NCBI RefSeq assembly: GCF_000737515.1
Contig: NZ_CP006587.1
Coordinates: forward strand, 4,087,001-4,151,000
Direction: 5' to 3'
Source of the DNA: Hymenobacter sp. APR13
GTDB lineage: Bacteria; Bacteroidota; Bacteroidia; Cytophagales; Hymenobacteraceae
DNA: 64,000 nt
Shown here: in pieces, positions 35,601 to 44,192 of the stretch
Position numbering within the stretch: the stretch's first letter is position 1
Layout of the letters: each line of letters begins with the position of its first letter
Program-made: the position numbers and the translations under genes
The notes under the pieces: generated by a model
What the model was told of the DNA's origin: nothing
Seen by the model: the letters and a program-made list of their open reading frames with translations, nothing else
Databases searched by the model: none

Positions 35601-36045
35601 CCTGGTTAGGGCTGGCTGCATCACGCTGCAGGGTGGTGGCCTGCACCACCGTGCCGACGCCGGCGCCGTAGCGCAGTGTCAGGGTCAGGTCGGCCTGCGT
35701 TTGCGCATTGGAAGAAACCGGCTGGCGGTGCACGCCATAATAGAGCGTTTCGCCGGGCTCCATGTGCACAAACATTCGGTAGTCGGGGCTGAAGGCCTGG
35801 CCGGCCGGGCCAACCCAGGTGCTGGGCTTCAGGAAGCCCAGCGACACGTCTTGCCCGCCGGTGGTGCCGCTCAGGTTCACGTCGTGCGTGAGGTAGCCGG
35901 CACGGGTGTTGGCCGGGTCGGTCAGGGCCACTGTCGAGTTGGTGTTGGGCGTGAGTTGCTTGGAGCCTTCTGCCAGGGCCGGGGTGGCCGCGGCACTCAG
36001 TAGCAGCGCGCATAACCCATGCCAGCGTTGTACGGATTTTCTCAT
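32650..36045 (-). CDS. Large T9SS protein with calcium-binding (thrombospondin type 3-like) repeats
   Basis: 1131 aa from ATG 36045. The signal peptide ([25 protein letters not shown]) is followed by a 450-residue beta-rich region. Asp-rich repeats (about 535-960) include [52 protein letters not shown] and [13 protein letters not shown], the DxDxDG calcium-binding pattern of TSP3-like repeats. A conserved linker ([38 protein letters not shown]) and a T9SS type A sorting domain ([15 protein letters not shown]...[21 protein letters not shown]) end it. Probably an adhesin- or matrix-type surface protein that needs Ca2+ to fold. Confidence 0.93.
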   Translation of the reverse strand: [1131 protein letters not shown]

Positions 36046-36255
36046 AAGTAGAACGAGTGATGTAGATGCAAAGAATTGACTACCATGGCAGAAATCGGCC
36101 TGATAATCCAAGCAAAACTACGAATCGTTCGACAATGAGAACCATTTATGGAATGGTTTCCCAAAAAGAAATGAGCTCCGCTCCCAGCATTCGGTTCCCA
36201 AGGTCGGGTCGGCCTAACTGTTAGATGCGGAGCGTTGCTTATAAAAGGTGTCGCC

Positions 36256-38769
36256 TCAGAACGGATACCCGATACCCAGATTAAACGCCGTCTGGTCCTG
36301 GCTGCCGAATAGGCTGGCTTTGCGGATGGCCCATTTGTTGCCGGGCGCGGTGGGGTCGTAGACCTTAGTGGCTACGTCGAGGCGCAAAATCAGGAACGTG
36401 AAATCGAAGCGCAAACCGAAGCCGGAGCTGACGGCGAATTCGCGGTAAAAGCGCGTGGGGCTGAACTGCGCGCCCGGCCGCCGGTCGTCGGAGCGCAGGG
36501 CCCAGGTATTGCCGACATCCGTGAACAGCGCGCCGTTGATGAAGCTGAACAGCGGGAAGCGGTACTCCACGCTGCCTTCCAGCAGCAACTCGCCGGGCTG
36601 CTCTAAGTTGTAGTTGCGGATGCGGTTGCCGTTTTCGTCCAGAATAAACGTGCCGGTGGTGTCCTGCAGATACGACGTGAACGAGCCTGGTCCCAGGCGG
36701 CGCGGCTTCCAGGCCCGCAAACTGGTAGCGCCGCCGGCAAAGAAATACTTGTCGTAGGGCAGGCCGTTGGTGCTGGCCCGCAGTGGCTGCACCAGCCCGC
36801 CATTGAACCGGTACACCAGAAACGACTTCACGCCTACCTTGTGGTAGCGCCGGTAGTCGGCGTTGAGGCGGTAGAAATCGGCCACCCGGATACTGTCGCT
36901 GAGTAGATCCTGGTAGAGCGGCTTGGTGATGCCGCCTACCTCGGCATACAGCCGCAAATACTTTGCGTCCCGAGTCTGGTTGAAGTCGTTGGAGTTGTAC
37001 AACGACGTAAAACTCAGGCTGGGCACGAATTGCCGGCTAAAAGTGAACCTGGCCGCTTCTTGGTTGGGAAACTGGTTGACGAGCTGCCGGAAAAAAGTGC
37101 GGTCCAGGCGGGCCGTGTTTACCAGGCTCAGGTCGATGGGGGTGAAAACGAATTGGTGATAGGTAGAGCGTTGCCAGATATAGTCGAAGGTACCCTCCAG
37201 ATTGGTACGGGCATACTCGGGGCGGCTCACGTAGTTGTATCCCACATTGATGCGCGTGCGGGGATTGTACTTGGTAAGTAGGCCGTTGGAGCGCCACGGC
37301 ACCAGAAACTGCGGCAGAATCAGGTTTAGGTTGGCGCCCAACTGGGTGGTGAGTACGCTGTTGAGCTGGCTCCGGTCGGCGCTGTTGGTGAATTCATACT
37401 GCCCTTCAAAGCCGCCCCGCAAACCCAGCTCCAGCACTTCAGCGCCCCCAAACGGGTTGCGGGCCTTCAGGCGCAGGTTGGCAAACGGCCCCACCAGATA
37501 AGCCACATAGGTGCCACCAAATTCCACGGTTTCTTGGTAGCGCTTGGCCGGCGAGGCCGCAATAACGGCGTCGAGCTGACGGCGGGTGCTGTCGGCGGCG
37601 GAGGTGGGGCGCACACGCACGTAGTTCACGTTCGTGAACCGGAATACGTCGAGCTGGCTGATCTGGCGCTGCGTGGTCTGGGTGTTGGTCAGGTTGTAGA
37701 ACTGGCCCGGGTGCACGGCCACCTTGCGGTTGAGCAGCTGGGTGTTGATCTGGTGCTGGAAGGCCAGAAAATACGTGGAGTCCTGCCGGATGGTGTCGCG
37801 TTTCTGCCCAAAGCGCACGGTGCCCGCATCCGTAATGAAGCGCACCTGCCGGATGGTGTAGCGTGGGTGCGGCTGCCCCGAGGCCGGGTTGGCAATGAGC
37901 GTGCGCAGCCGCACGGTGGCGGGAGCGAAGCTGGTATCGGCCTCCAGCGTAACGTACTGCTGGCGGAAATCAAAGTAGCCGTCGTTTTTGAGCAGCGTTT
38001 CAAACCGCGCGCGCTCCTGGCCGATGATTTCCTCGTCGTACTGGTCGCCGGCGTGCAGCAGCGAGGCCGGCTGCGACGCCAGCACACGCCGGGCCACGGC
38101 CGTATCGGCGATGTCGTAGTCGAGCTGGGAGTAGTGGAAGGGGGCGTTTTCGGTGATGTTATACGTCACGACCACGCGGCGGCGGTGCAGGCTGTCGGAG
38201 CCGCCCAGCAGGCGGCCCAGCGAAAACCGACGGTCGGCCAGCGTGTCGGAATACTGCACGCGGCTGCGGAAAAAGCCCTTCGACTTCAGAAAAGTAGCAA
38301 TCTGTTCGGCCGTCTGGCGGGTCAGGGCCGAGTCGTAAATCACAGGCGGCTCGCCCAGGCGCATGATGGCGTTGCCTTTGTCGAGGGCCAACTGCAGGCG
38401 CCGGGTTTGCCGCTCGCGCTTGGTGAGCAGCTTGCCCACCAGCGCCGAGTCGGGCCGGGCCGCCACAATCCGCTCGTTGTAGCGGGCACGGGTGGCGTCA
38501 AGCTTGCGCTGCAGCTTATCGGGGGTGTAGAAGGTGTTGCCTAGCTGATAGATTGCTAGTTTTGGGAGCGGAAAGCGGCTGTTGGGCTTCTGGCGGTACA
38601 GCGCCTGAATCCGTTCGGCATCGGCCTGCTTCACGCCTTTCAGCTCGATATGGCTGAGCAGCTGCTGGTTGGGGCCCAGCAGGCGGAGCGGCGAGCAGCC
38701 TACTGCCAGCCAGCTTCCCAGCAGGAGCAACCCGGCCGGCAACGCCCGGCTCCGTAGTTTATCGTTCAC
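36256..38769 (-). CDS. BamA/TamA-like outer membrane protein (Omp85 family)
   Basis: 837 aa from GTG 38769. The lipoprotein-like start (LLLLGSWLAVGC) is typical of Bacteroidota TamA-like proteins. Residues 30-400 hold POTRA-like units (IELKGVKQADAERIQALYRQKPNSRF, YTIRQVRFITDAGT), and the C-terminal half is a surface-antigen/D15 beta-barrel with KYFFAGGATSLRAWKPRRLGPG and a terminal RLDVATKVYDP...NLGIGYPF. It probably inserts or translocates outer membrane proteins or lipids. An ATG at 38826 in the same frame would overlap the divergent TrmH gene by 22 bp, so the GTG is preferred. The region 36046-36255 has no gene. Confidence 0.88.
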   Translation of the reverse strand: MNDKLRSRALPAGLLLLGSWLAVGCSPLRLLGPNQQLLSHIELKGVKQADAERIQALYRQKPNSRFPLPKLAIYQLGNTFYTPDKLQRKLDATRARYNERIVAARPDSALVGKLLTKRERQTRRLQLALDKGNAIMRLGEPPVIYDSALTRQTAEQIATFLKSKGFFRSRVQYSDTLADRRFSLGRLLGGSDSLHRRRVVVTYNITENAPFHYSQLDYDIADTAVARRVLASQPASLLHAGDQYDEEIIGQERARFETLLKNDGYFDFRQQYVTLEADTSFAPATVRLRTLIANPASGQPHPRYTIRQVRFITDAGTVRFGQKRDTIRQDSTYFLAFQHQINTQLLNRKVAVHPGQFYNLTNTQTTQRQISQLDVFRFTNVNYVRVRPTSAADSTRRQLDAVIAASPAKRYQETVEFGGTYVAYLVGPFANLRLKARNPFGGAEVLELGLRGGFEGQYEFTNSADRSQLNSVLTTQLGANLNLILPQFLVPWRSNGLLTKYNPRTRINVGYNYVSRPEYARTNLEGTFDYIWQRSTYHQFVFTPIDLSLVNTARLDRTFFRQLVNQFPNQEAARFTFSRQFVPSLSFTSLYNSNDFNQTRDAKYLRLYAEVGGITKPLYQDLLSDSIRVADFYRLNADYRRYHKVGVKSFLVYRFNGGLVQPLRASTNGLPYDKYFFAGGATSLRAWKPRRLGPGSFTSYLQDTTGTFILDENGNRIRNYNLEQPGELLLEGSVEYRFPLFSFINGALFTDVGNTWALRSDDRRPGAQFSPTRFYREFAVSSGFGLRFDFTFLILRLDVATKVYDPTAPGNKWAIRKASLFGSQDQTAFNLGIGYPF

Positions 38770-38804
38770 CTGAGGTCCCGTAGGGCGTCTGTTCAGCAAA
38801 GGGT

Positions 38805-39551
38805 ATGGTTTCGAAAGCAGTGGCAAAATACGTACACGCGCTGCACCTGAAAAAGTATCGGCTCCGGCATGGGGCCTTTCTGGTGGAAGGCGGCAAAAGC
38901 GTACTGGAACTGCTAAGTTCCGGACTTCAAACGGAACGCGTGTTTACAACGGCCGAATTTGCCGGAAAATTACCCGCCGGCCTGGCGGCAGGCCTCGTAG
39001 ACGTGCTCAGCGAAGACGAGCTGACCCGCCTCGGCACGCTGGCCAACAACAACACCGCTTTGGCCATTGCGCGCCTGCCTGCCGAGCTGCCGCTGACCCT
39101 CACGGCTACCTCCGGGCTGCTGCTGGCCCTCGACGAAGTGCGCGACCCCGGCAACCTGGGCACCCTTATCCGTCTCGCCGACTGGTACGGCCTGCCCGGC
39201 GTGGTGCTCAGCGAAACCTGCGCCGACCCGTGGGCGCCCAAAACCGTGGCCGCCACCATGGGCTCGTTCACGCGGGTGCCCATCTGGCAGCGCGACCTGC
39301 CCGCCTGGCTCGGCAGCCTGCCCGCCGGCCAGTCCGTATTCGGCGCCGACCTGCACGGCGACAACGTGCACCGGCTCAGGCTCCAGCCACAGGGCGTGCT
39401 GGTGATGGGCAGCGAAAGCCACGGCCTCACGCCGGCCGTGGAAGCCTGCCTCACCCAGCGCCTGCACATTCCCGGCCGCGGCCAGGCCGAAAGCCTCAAC
39501 GTGGCTATTTCCGGGGCCATTCTGCTGGATAATTTCTTCCGGAACGGCTGA
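38805..39551 (+). CDS. TrmH-family (SPOUT) RNA methyltransferase
   Basis: 248 aa. A SPOUT 2'-O-methyltransferase of the SpoU/TrmH/RlmB class. The N-terminal substrate-binding region (AKYVHALHLKKYRLRHGAFLVEGGKSVLELL) and the three SpoU motifs are clear: LDEVRDPGNLGTLIRLADWYG, VLVMGSESHGL and IPGRGQAESLNVAISGAILL. It would methylate rRNA or tRNA ribose using SAM. The start ATG lies inside the longer possible reading frame of the divergent BamA-like gene, which argues for the shorter version of that gene. Confidence 0.94.
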   Translation: MVSKAVAKYVHALHLKKYRLRHGAFLVEGGKSVLELLSSGLQTERVFTTAEFAGKLPAGLAAGLVDVLSEDELTRLGTLANNNTALAIARLPAELPLTLTATSGLLLALDEVRDPGNLGTLIRLADWYGLPGVVLSETCADPWAPKTVAATMGSFTRVPIWQRDLPAWLGSLPAGQSVFGADLHGDNVHRLRLQPQGVLVMGSESHGLTPAVEACLTQRLHIPGRGQAESLNVAISGAILLDNFFRNG

Positions 39552-39559
39552 GTGGCAAG

Positions 39560-39682
39560 AACGTCATGCTGAGCTTACCGAAGCATCTCGCGTGCAACGG
39601 TGACCCAATTGTGCAATGGGTTTGATGTTAGCACGCTGGCGAGATGCTTCGCTGCGCCTCCGGCTGCGCTCTGCATGACGTT
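39560..39682. repeat. Palindromic intergenic repeat, CGTCATGC/GAAGCATCTCGC variant
   Basis: AACGTCATGC (39560-39569) pairs with GCATGACGTT (39673-39682), and CGAAGCATCTCGC (39579-39591) with its complement at 39639-39651. It has the same plan as the element at 1-250 with a changed word. It fills the gap between the convergent TrmH and oxidoreductase genes and could also act as a terminator. Confidence 0.8.
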
Positions 39683-39695
39683 CCTGTAACCACCT

Positions 39696-41135
39696 CTACT
39701 GCCAGCCGGCACGGTACTCGCGCCGCACGAAGCGGTTGGCTTCGTCGAAGTTGGTGACGCGCAGCTGCTGGGCGTCCCAGAGCAGCTCGATGCCGCGGCC
39801 GGGGTAGTCCATGCCGCTGCCGGTGGCTTTGGGCCGCTGAATGTCGTAGCCGCGGATGGCGAGGTTAGCCATCAGCAGCGCCTCCGTCAGCGGGCCAGCT
39901 AGCTCGAAGGGCGAACTGACGGATTTGTTGCCGTAGCCGGCCAGGCAGGCTTCCACCCATTGGGCATAGTGGCCGTCGGCGCCGCCCGGCACGCGGGCCA
40001 ACTTCTGCTTGATGTTTGCCTGCTGGGTGCGGCTGGTGGGCAGCAGGCGTGGGTCGGCGCCGTAGGTGCTGGCCATCATCTTGCCCTTGCTCCCGACGAA
40101 GAGCGTGCCGTTGCCGCCGTCGCCGAACAGCTCGTTGGCACCTAGCTCGTCGGGGCGCTCGGGCTGAATGCCGCCGTCCATCCAGTGCACGGTTACTTCT
40201 TGCTTGGTTTTGCTGGTTTTGGGGAACGTGAGCGTGACGTGGCTGGAGGGCGGGCAGCTTTCGGGGAAGTAGCCGCGCTTGAACTCGCCCACGTACACGC
40301 TGCCCACGCTGGCCTGCACGGCGTTGGCGTAGCCCAGGTCCAGCACCCGGAACGGCGCTTCCATCAGGTGGCAGCCCATGTCGCCGAGGGCGCCGGTGCC
40401 GTACTCCCACCAGCCGCGCCAGTTGAAGGGCACCAGGTTATCGACGTAGGGGCGGGCCGGCGCGGTGCCCAGCCACAGGTCCCAGTCGAGGCCGGCAGGC
40501 ACGGGGGCGGGCGTGGTGGGCCAGGCAATGCCCTGGGGCCACACGGGCCGGTCAGTCCAGCAGTATACCTCGTGCACGTCGCCCAGCAGGCCGGCGTCGT
40601 ACCATTCCTGCATCTGCCGCACCCCGTCGCCGGAAGCGCCCTGGTTACCCATTTGGGTCACCACTTTGTACCGCTTGGCGGCATCGGTGAGGGCGCGGGC
40701 CTCATAAATATCGTGGGTGAGAGGTTTCTGCACGTACACGTGCTTGCCGAGCTGCATGGCCGCCAGCGTCACGTTGGCGTGGTTGTGGTCGGGCGTGGCG
40801 ATGGAAACGGCGTCGAAGTTCTTGCTTTCCTTGGCCAGCAGCTGCCGCCAGTCTTTGTAGTATTTGGCCTGTGGATAGGCCTTCACAGCGCCGGCAGCGC
40901 GGCGGTCGTCTACGTCGCAGAGGTAGGCGATGCGCACCTTGCCGGTTTTGGCGAACATGGCCAAGTCGCTGGCGCCTTTGCCACCCACGCCCACGCCGGC
41001 CACCACCAGCTGGTCGCTGGGGGCGGTGTAGCCCGGCCCGCCCAGCACAAAGCGCGGCACGATGAAGAAGGTGGCGGCAGCAGCGCTTTGCTCCAGAAAT
41101 GTACGGCGCGACGGTAACTCGGGAAGCTCACTCAT
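39696..41135 (-). CDS. Gfo/Idh/MocA-family oxidoreductase with Tat-like signal
   Basis: 479 aa. The N-terminus (SRRTFLEQSAAAATFFIVPRFVLGG) is a twin-arginine-type export signal common in Bacteroidota Gfo/Idh/MocA proteins. A Rossmann fold follows (VVAGVGVGGKGASDLAMFAKTGKVRIAYLCDVDD), then AVSIATPDHNHANVTLAAMQLGKHVYVQKPLTHDIYEARAL, with the EKP-like QKP motif holding the catalytic Lys. The C-terminal domain (GCHLMEAPFRVLDLGY, GKMMASTYGADPRLLP) is the family's usual sheet. It probably oxidises or epimerises a sugar derivative with NAD(P). Confidence 0.92.
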   Translation of the reverse strand: MSELPELPSRRTFLEQSAAAATFFIVPRFVLGGPGYTAPSDQLVVAGVGVGGKGASDLAMFAKTGKVRIAYLCDVDDRRAAGAVKAYPQAKYYKDWRQLLAKESKNFDAVSIATPDHNHANVTLAAMQLGKHVYVQKPLTHDIYEARALTDAAKRYKVVTQMGNQGASGDGVRQMQEWYDAGLLGDVHEVYCWTDRPVWPQGIAWPTTPAPVPAGLDWDLWLGTAPARPYVDNLVPFNWRGWWEYGTGALGDMGCHLMEAPFRVLDLGYANAVQASVGSVYVGEFKRGYFPESCPPSSHVTLTFPKTSKTKQEVTVHWMDGGIQPERPDELGANELFGDGGNGTLFVGSKGKMMASTYGADPRLLPTSRTQQANIKQKLARVPGGADGHYAQWVEACLAGYGNKSVSSPFELAGPLTEALLMANLAIRGYDIQRPKATGSGMDYPGRGIELLWDAQQLRVTNFDEANRFVRREYRAGWQ

Positions 41136-41301
41136 GGCAGGACTGGCTGAGGGTGGGAGGAAATTAAAACTAGCGCTTTTCTGCTAGGAAATGCCTCATG
41201 TTCAATCACTAACTGTCAGGTTATTCGCTGCCCGCCGGGTAACAGCCGAGATACGAAGCTGACGCTACGGCATATCTATCCTGAAACCGCGCTGCTGCCG
41301 A

Positions 41302-42030
41302 TCAGGCGCTTCCAACAGCGCGGGCCTGCCACTGCGCGCGGTTTACGCCCTTCAGTAGCAGCCACAAACAAAATGACAGCTCGCCCACCAATGGCAGCAG
41401 CAGAATGGCGGGCAGGAGAACAGCCGCCAAGGCCGGGGCAAACAGCGCCGCCGTGCACGCTACGAGGTAGCCAGCCCCAGCCATCTGCAGCAGCACGCCC
41501 AGCACACGCGGGAAATAGCCCGACTGGAAGATCAGGTACCCATTCACCAGGCAGGTGCCGCCGAAAAACAGCAGAGCAATATTGAAGGCAATGTCATGAG
41601 ACTTCAGCGCGAGGTTGGCCAGCAGCGCCAGCTGGCCGAAACCGGTGGGCGCCGGCAGGGCGGAAGTGCTGGCCAGGATGGGCAGCACCAGTAGCAGAAA
41701 TACCTTGCTGACGGCTTCCACCGCCAGCGAAACTCCATTGAACAGCAACGAAAGCTGCGCCAGACTTTTGCTAACGGGCTGCAGCAGCCGGTACTCGATC
41801 CAGAGCAGCGGCACGGCGCAGAGCACCACCAGCACATTGGCGGCCACGCCGAGGCGCCAGAGCATGGGTGCGGCCAGGATGTTGTGCGCCGTCGCCACAG
41901 CATCACCCGACACTACCAGCCGATTCATCACCAAACCCTCCGCAAAGGCCCCGCACAGAATAATAACCAGATAAAGTGCTCCGCCAAGGCGGGCATAGCG
42001 CCAGGGCGAACTATCGGAGGTCGTGCTCAT
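41302..42030 (-). CDS. DUF4386-family membrane protein
   Basis: 242 aa with six to seven hydrophobic segments. The N-terminal RYARLGGALYLVIILCGAFAEGLVMNRLVVSGDAVATAHNILAAPMLWRLGVAANVLVVLCAVPLLWIEYRLL matches the DUF4386 pattern (Y-L-I-I...GDA..TA.NI......R....). No function is known for the family. It stands alone between the oxidoreductase and the hairpin at 42126-42170. Confidence 0.88.
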   Translation of the reverse strand: MSTTSDSSPWRYARLGGALYLVIILCGAFAEGLVMNRLVVSGDAVATAHNILAAPMLWRLGVAANVLVVLCAVPLLWIEYRLLQPVSKSLAQLSLLFNGVSLAVEAVSKVFLLLVLPILASTSALPAPTGFGQLALLANLALKSHDIAFNIALLFFGGTCLVNGYLIFQSGYFPRVLGVLLQMAGAGYLVACTAALFAPALAAVLLPAILLLPLVGELSFCLWLLLKGVNRAQWQARAVGSA

Positions 42031-42125
42031 ACGGAGGCTTCTACAGGTGATTTAGGTAACCGGCCTTGCTGAATAATCTCAACTCTGGCCAGGAACGAGC
42101 GGCGGGGGGATGTGGCCAAAACGTA

Positions 42126-42170
42126 CAAATGGCTGGCCATTCAATTAGATATTGAGTAGCCAGCCATTTG
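42126..42170 (-). terminator. Candidate terminator hairpin
   Basis: CAAATGGCTGGC (42126-42137) pairs exactly with 42159-42170 around a 21-nt AT-rich loop. It lies 21 bp downstream of the barrel gene's stop on the minus strand. The T tract after it is weak (ATTTGTACGTTTT). Confidence 0.5.
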
Positions 42171-42191
42171 GTCGCGCCGGGGCGCCAGATG

Positions 42192-43334
42192 TTAGTCGAA
42201 ATCGGTGAGCGAGATGCCGAAGCTTAGCGTCTGGGCCTGGAAGCTGTTGGCGTCGTTTTTAAAGAAGTCGTTGAGGTTGTACTTAGCGAAGAGCGTGACG
42301 CTGCGCAGCCCCACCGTGCCCTGCAGGCCGTATTGGAAGTCGGTGAGGTTGAACGAGTCCCGGTCTTTGTCTTTGCGGGTATGCTCCCCGTCGTTGTACT
42401 TGATTTTGGTGTGGGAGCCCAGGCGGTAGCCGACGAAGCCACCGGCCCCAACGCGGAACACGCTCTTGCTTTTGGCATTGCGGAAGTTGAGCATCGCCAT
42501 GACGGGCAGGTTGAGGGCAGTGGTAGCCAGCTTGCTTTTCTCTAGGTTAAGATCGGGCGCCGTGACGATCCGCGTGGTGCCGTTGACGGAAACCAAGCGC
42601 TGGCTTCCTTCCAGCATGTAGTTGTTGAACGACAATTCCGGCCCGGTGAGCAGATAGAGCGGGCTGCGCTGGCTGCCCAGGCGCTGCAAATAGTGCCAGT
42701 TGAGGCTGACGTAGCGCGAGGCGGCCGTGCGCAGGCTGGGGCTTAACTGGTTCTGCTGTACCGATTTGTTGGTTAGCGCGTTCAGACCCAGGTCGATGCC
42801 GAAGTCGCTGTGGCCGGAGCGGTTGGCCTTTTGGGCCCGCTTGGCGGCTTTCAGCGAGTCGCTTTCGGGCGTGCTGCCCATATGCACTGATACCCGGTCG
42901 CTGCCGTTGCCATCGGCGTTTTCCTCCACCTTCACTCCAAACAGGTTGCCCATACTCACTTCCACCTTGTCGCCGCGGCGGGGGGCGTTGTCTTCGCCGC
43001 GCATCGTGATACGGATCTGCTCGGGCAGCTGCTTGCCGGGCTGGTCTTTGGCGGGGTAGAACTCCATGGTCACCTGGTCTGACTTCGAGCTTTTACCGGC
43101 CGTTTCGGCTTGGGCAATGTAGTTGTCGAGCAGGATCATCAGCGAGTCGAGCTTGTAGGCCCGCAACTCGCGCAGCTGCTGGCGGTTCTTGACGAACAGC
43201 GTCATTACGGCCTGATTGGGCAGTTTCACCACAATCGTGTCGTCGAGGTGGGCGGGGAGGGCCGGGCGGGCAAAGCAAGGCGCGGCCAGGGCCAGCAGCA
43301 GCAAGGCAGCCAGCAGAGCGGAGAAGCGTTTCAT
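42192..43334 (-). CDS. Outer membrane beta-barrel protein of the sigma/anti-sigma operon
   Basis: 380 aa. The signal peptide is MKRFSALLAALLLLALAAPCFARP. The N-terminal 150 residues contain a charged helical segment (FVKNRQQLRELRAYKLDSLMILLDNYI). The C-terminal half has alternating beta strands (RYVSLNWHYLQRLG, SPLYLLTGPELSFNNYMLEG, KSVFRVGAGGFVGYRLGSHTKIKYN, LQGTVGLRSVTLFAKYNLNDFF) typical of small outer membrane barrels, ending SFGISLTDFD. It lies 15 bp after the anti-sigma-like gene and is probably co-transcribed, so the sigma factor may sense outer membrane state. Not a recognised named protein. Confidence 0.8.
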   Translation of the reverse strand: MKRFSALLAALLLLALAAPCFARPALPAHLDDTIVVKLPNQAVMTLFVKNRQQLRELRAYKLDSLMILLDNYIAQAETAGKSSKSDQVTMEFYPAKDQPGKQLPEQIRITMRGEDNAPRRGDKVEVSMGNLFGVKVEENADGNGSDRVSVHMGSTPESDSLKAAKRAQKANRSGHSDFGIDLGLNALTNKSVQQNQLSPSLRTAASRYVSLNWHYLQRLGSQRSPLYLLTGPELSFNNYMLEGSQRLVSVNGTTRIVTAPDLNLEKSKLATTALNLPVMAMLNFRNAKSKSVFRVGAGGFVGYRLGSHTKIKYNDGEHTRKDKDRDSFNLTDFQYGLQGTVGLRSVTLFAKYNLNDFFKNDANSFQAQTLSFGISLTDFD

Positions 43335-43349
43335 GACAGGGGAGGGAAA

Positions 43350-44192
43350 TTAGAGTTGAATCACTTTGGTAAGCGTGCGGCCGGCCACGTGGGCCTGTAC
43401 CGTCACGGTTTCGGGCAGGCCGGCTTCCGCCAAACTCAGCCGTTCGCCACGCACCGCATTGCGGGCTTGGCGGAGCAATACGCCGCCCAGGCTGCGCTGC
43501 CGGGCCGGAGCTGCCTGGGCTGCCGTGGCCACGGCAGGGGCAGCGCTCCGGCGCACTTCCACTTCAATAGGGCCAGTAGTGGCCGGGGCCGGCGTGGCGG
43601 CCAGCGCCAGTGCCGGCAGTTGCGACGGTTGCGAAGCCGGTACTACGGGTTCCAGTGGCCGCTCCGGTTGCGGACTGGGAACCTGTGCTACCAGGGCTTG
43701 TGGGCTTGGCTGGCTAGCTGGCCGGGTGGCCGGCGCTACTACCCGGGAGCGGGTAACAGCAGCAGCCAGCTGCCGGGGGCTGGTGGCGGCTACCTGTGGC
43801 AGCTGTTTGCCGGGGGCGCGGCTGGCGGTGGTTTCTGAGGGGGTAGATGCGGGCCGTGCTGGGGTGGTTGCCTGAGGGGCGGCGGCTACTTCGTTTTTAT
43901 TTTCAGCTGGCGTGGCAGGCTTGGTGGTGGCACGTAGTGGGCGCGGTGTGGGGCGGCTGCCAGTGGCTACGGCGCCGGAGCCGGCGGGACGCAGGCCGCT
44001 GTTTTGCAGCCATAGCACGCCACTTACCAAAAGCAATACCACGCTGGCGGCGGCGGCCCACATCCATAGCACGGGGCGCTTTTTGGCGGGCTGCAGCTCT
44101 TCTTCGAGCTGGTTCCAGAGGTAGGCCGGCGGGGTGGGGGCGTGCTCCGCGAGACGCTCGCGAAACAGCTTATCAATATCTTCCGGTTGCAT
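43350..44192 (-). CDS. Membrane anti-sigma-like protein
   Basis: 280 aa from ATG 44192. A short cytoplasmic N-terminal helix region (MQPEDIDKLFRERLAEHAPTPPAYLWNQLEEEL) is followed by one membrane helix (RPVLWMWAAAASVVLLLVSGVLWL), a Thr/Pro/Ala-rich periplasmic linker, and a basic C-terminus. The plan fits anti-sigma factors of Bacteroidota that lie just after their ECF sigma gene, although no zinc-binding anti-sigma motif (HxxxCxxC) is present. It overlaps the sigma gene by 20 bp, which suggests translational coupling. The N-terminal extension to 44315 is rejected as overlap with the sigma gene. Confidence 0.75.
   Translation of the reverse strand: MQPEDIDKLFRERLAEHAPTPPAYLWNQLEEELQPAKKRPVLWMWAAAASVVLLLVSGVLWLQNSGLRPAGSGAVATGSRPTPRPLRATTKPATPAENKNEVAAAPQATTPARPASTPSETTASRAPGKQLPQVAATSPRQLAAAVTRSRVVAPATRPASQPSPQALVAQVPSPQPERPLEPVVPASQPSQLPALALAATPAPATTGPIEVEVRRSAAPAVATAAQAAPARQRSLGGVLLRQARNAVRGERLSLAEAGLPETVTVQAHVAGRTLTKVIQL

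Noticed and set aside
33547..36003. 818-codon plus-strand frame opposite the T9SS calcium-repeat gene
   Set aside because: GC-driven shadow; the minus frame has clear repeats and a sorting domain.
38770..38826. ATG 38826 as start of the BamA-like gene
   Set aside because: It overlaps the divergent TrmH gene by 22 bp and adds 19 residues before the lipoprotein signal; GTG 38769 fits better, though this is not certain.
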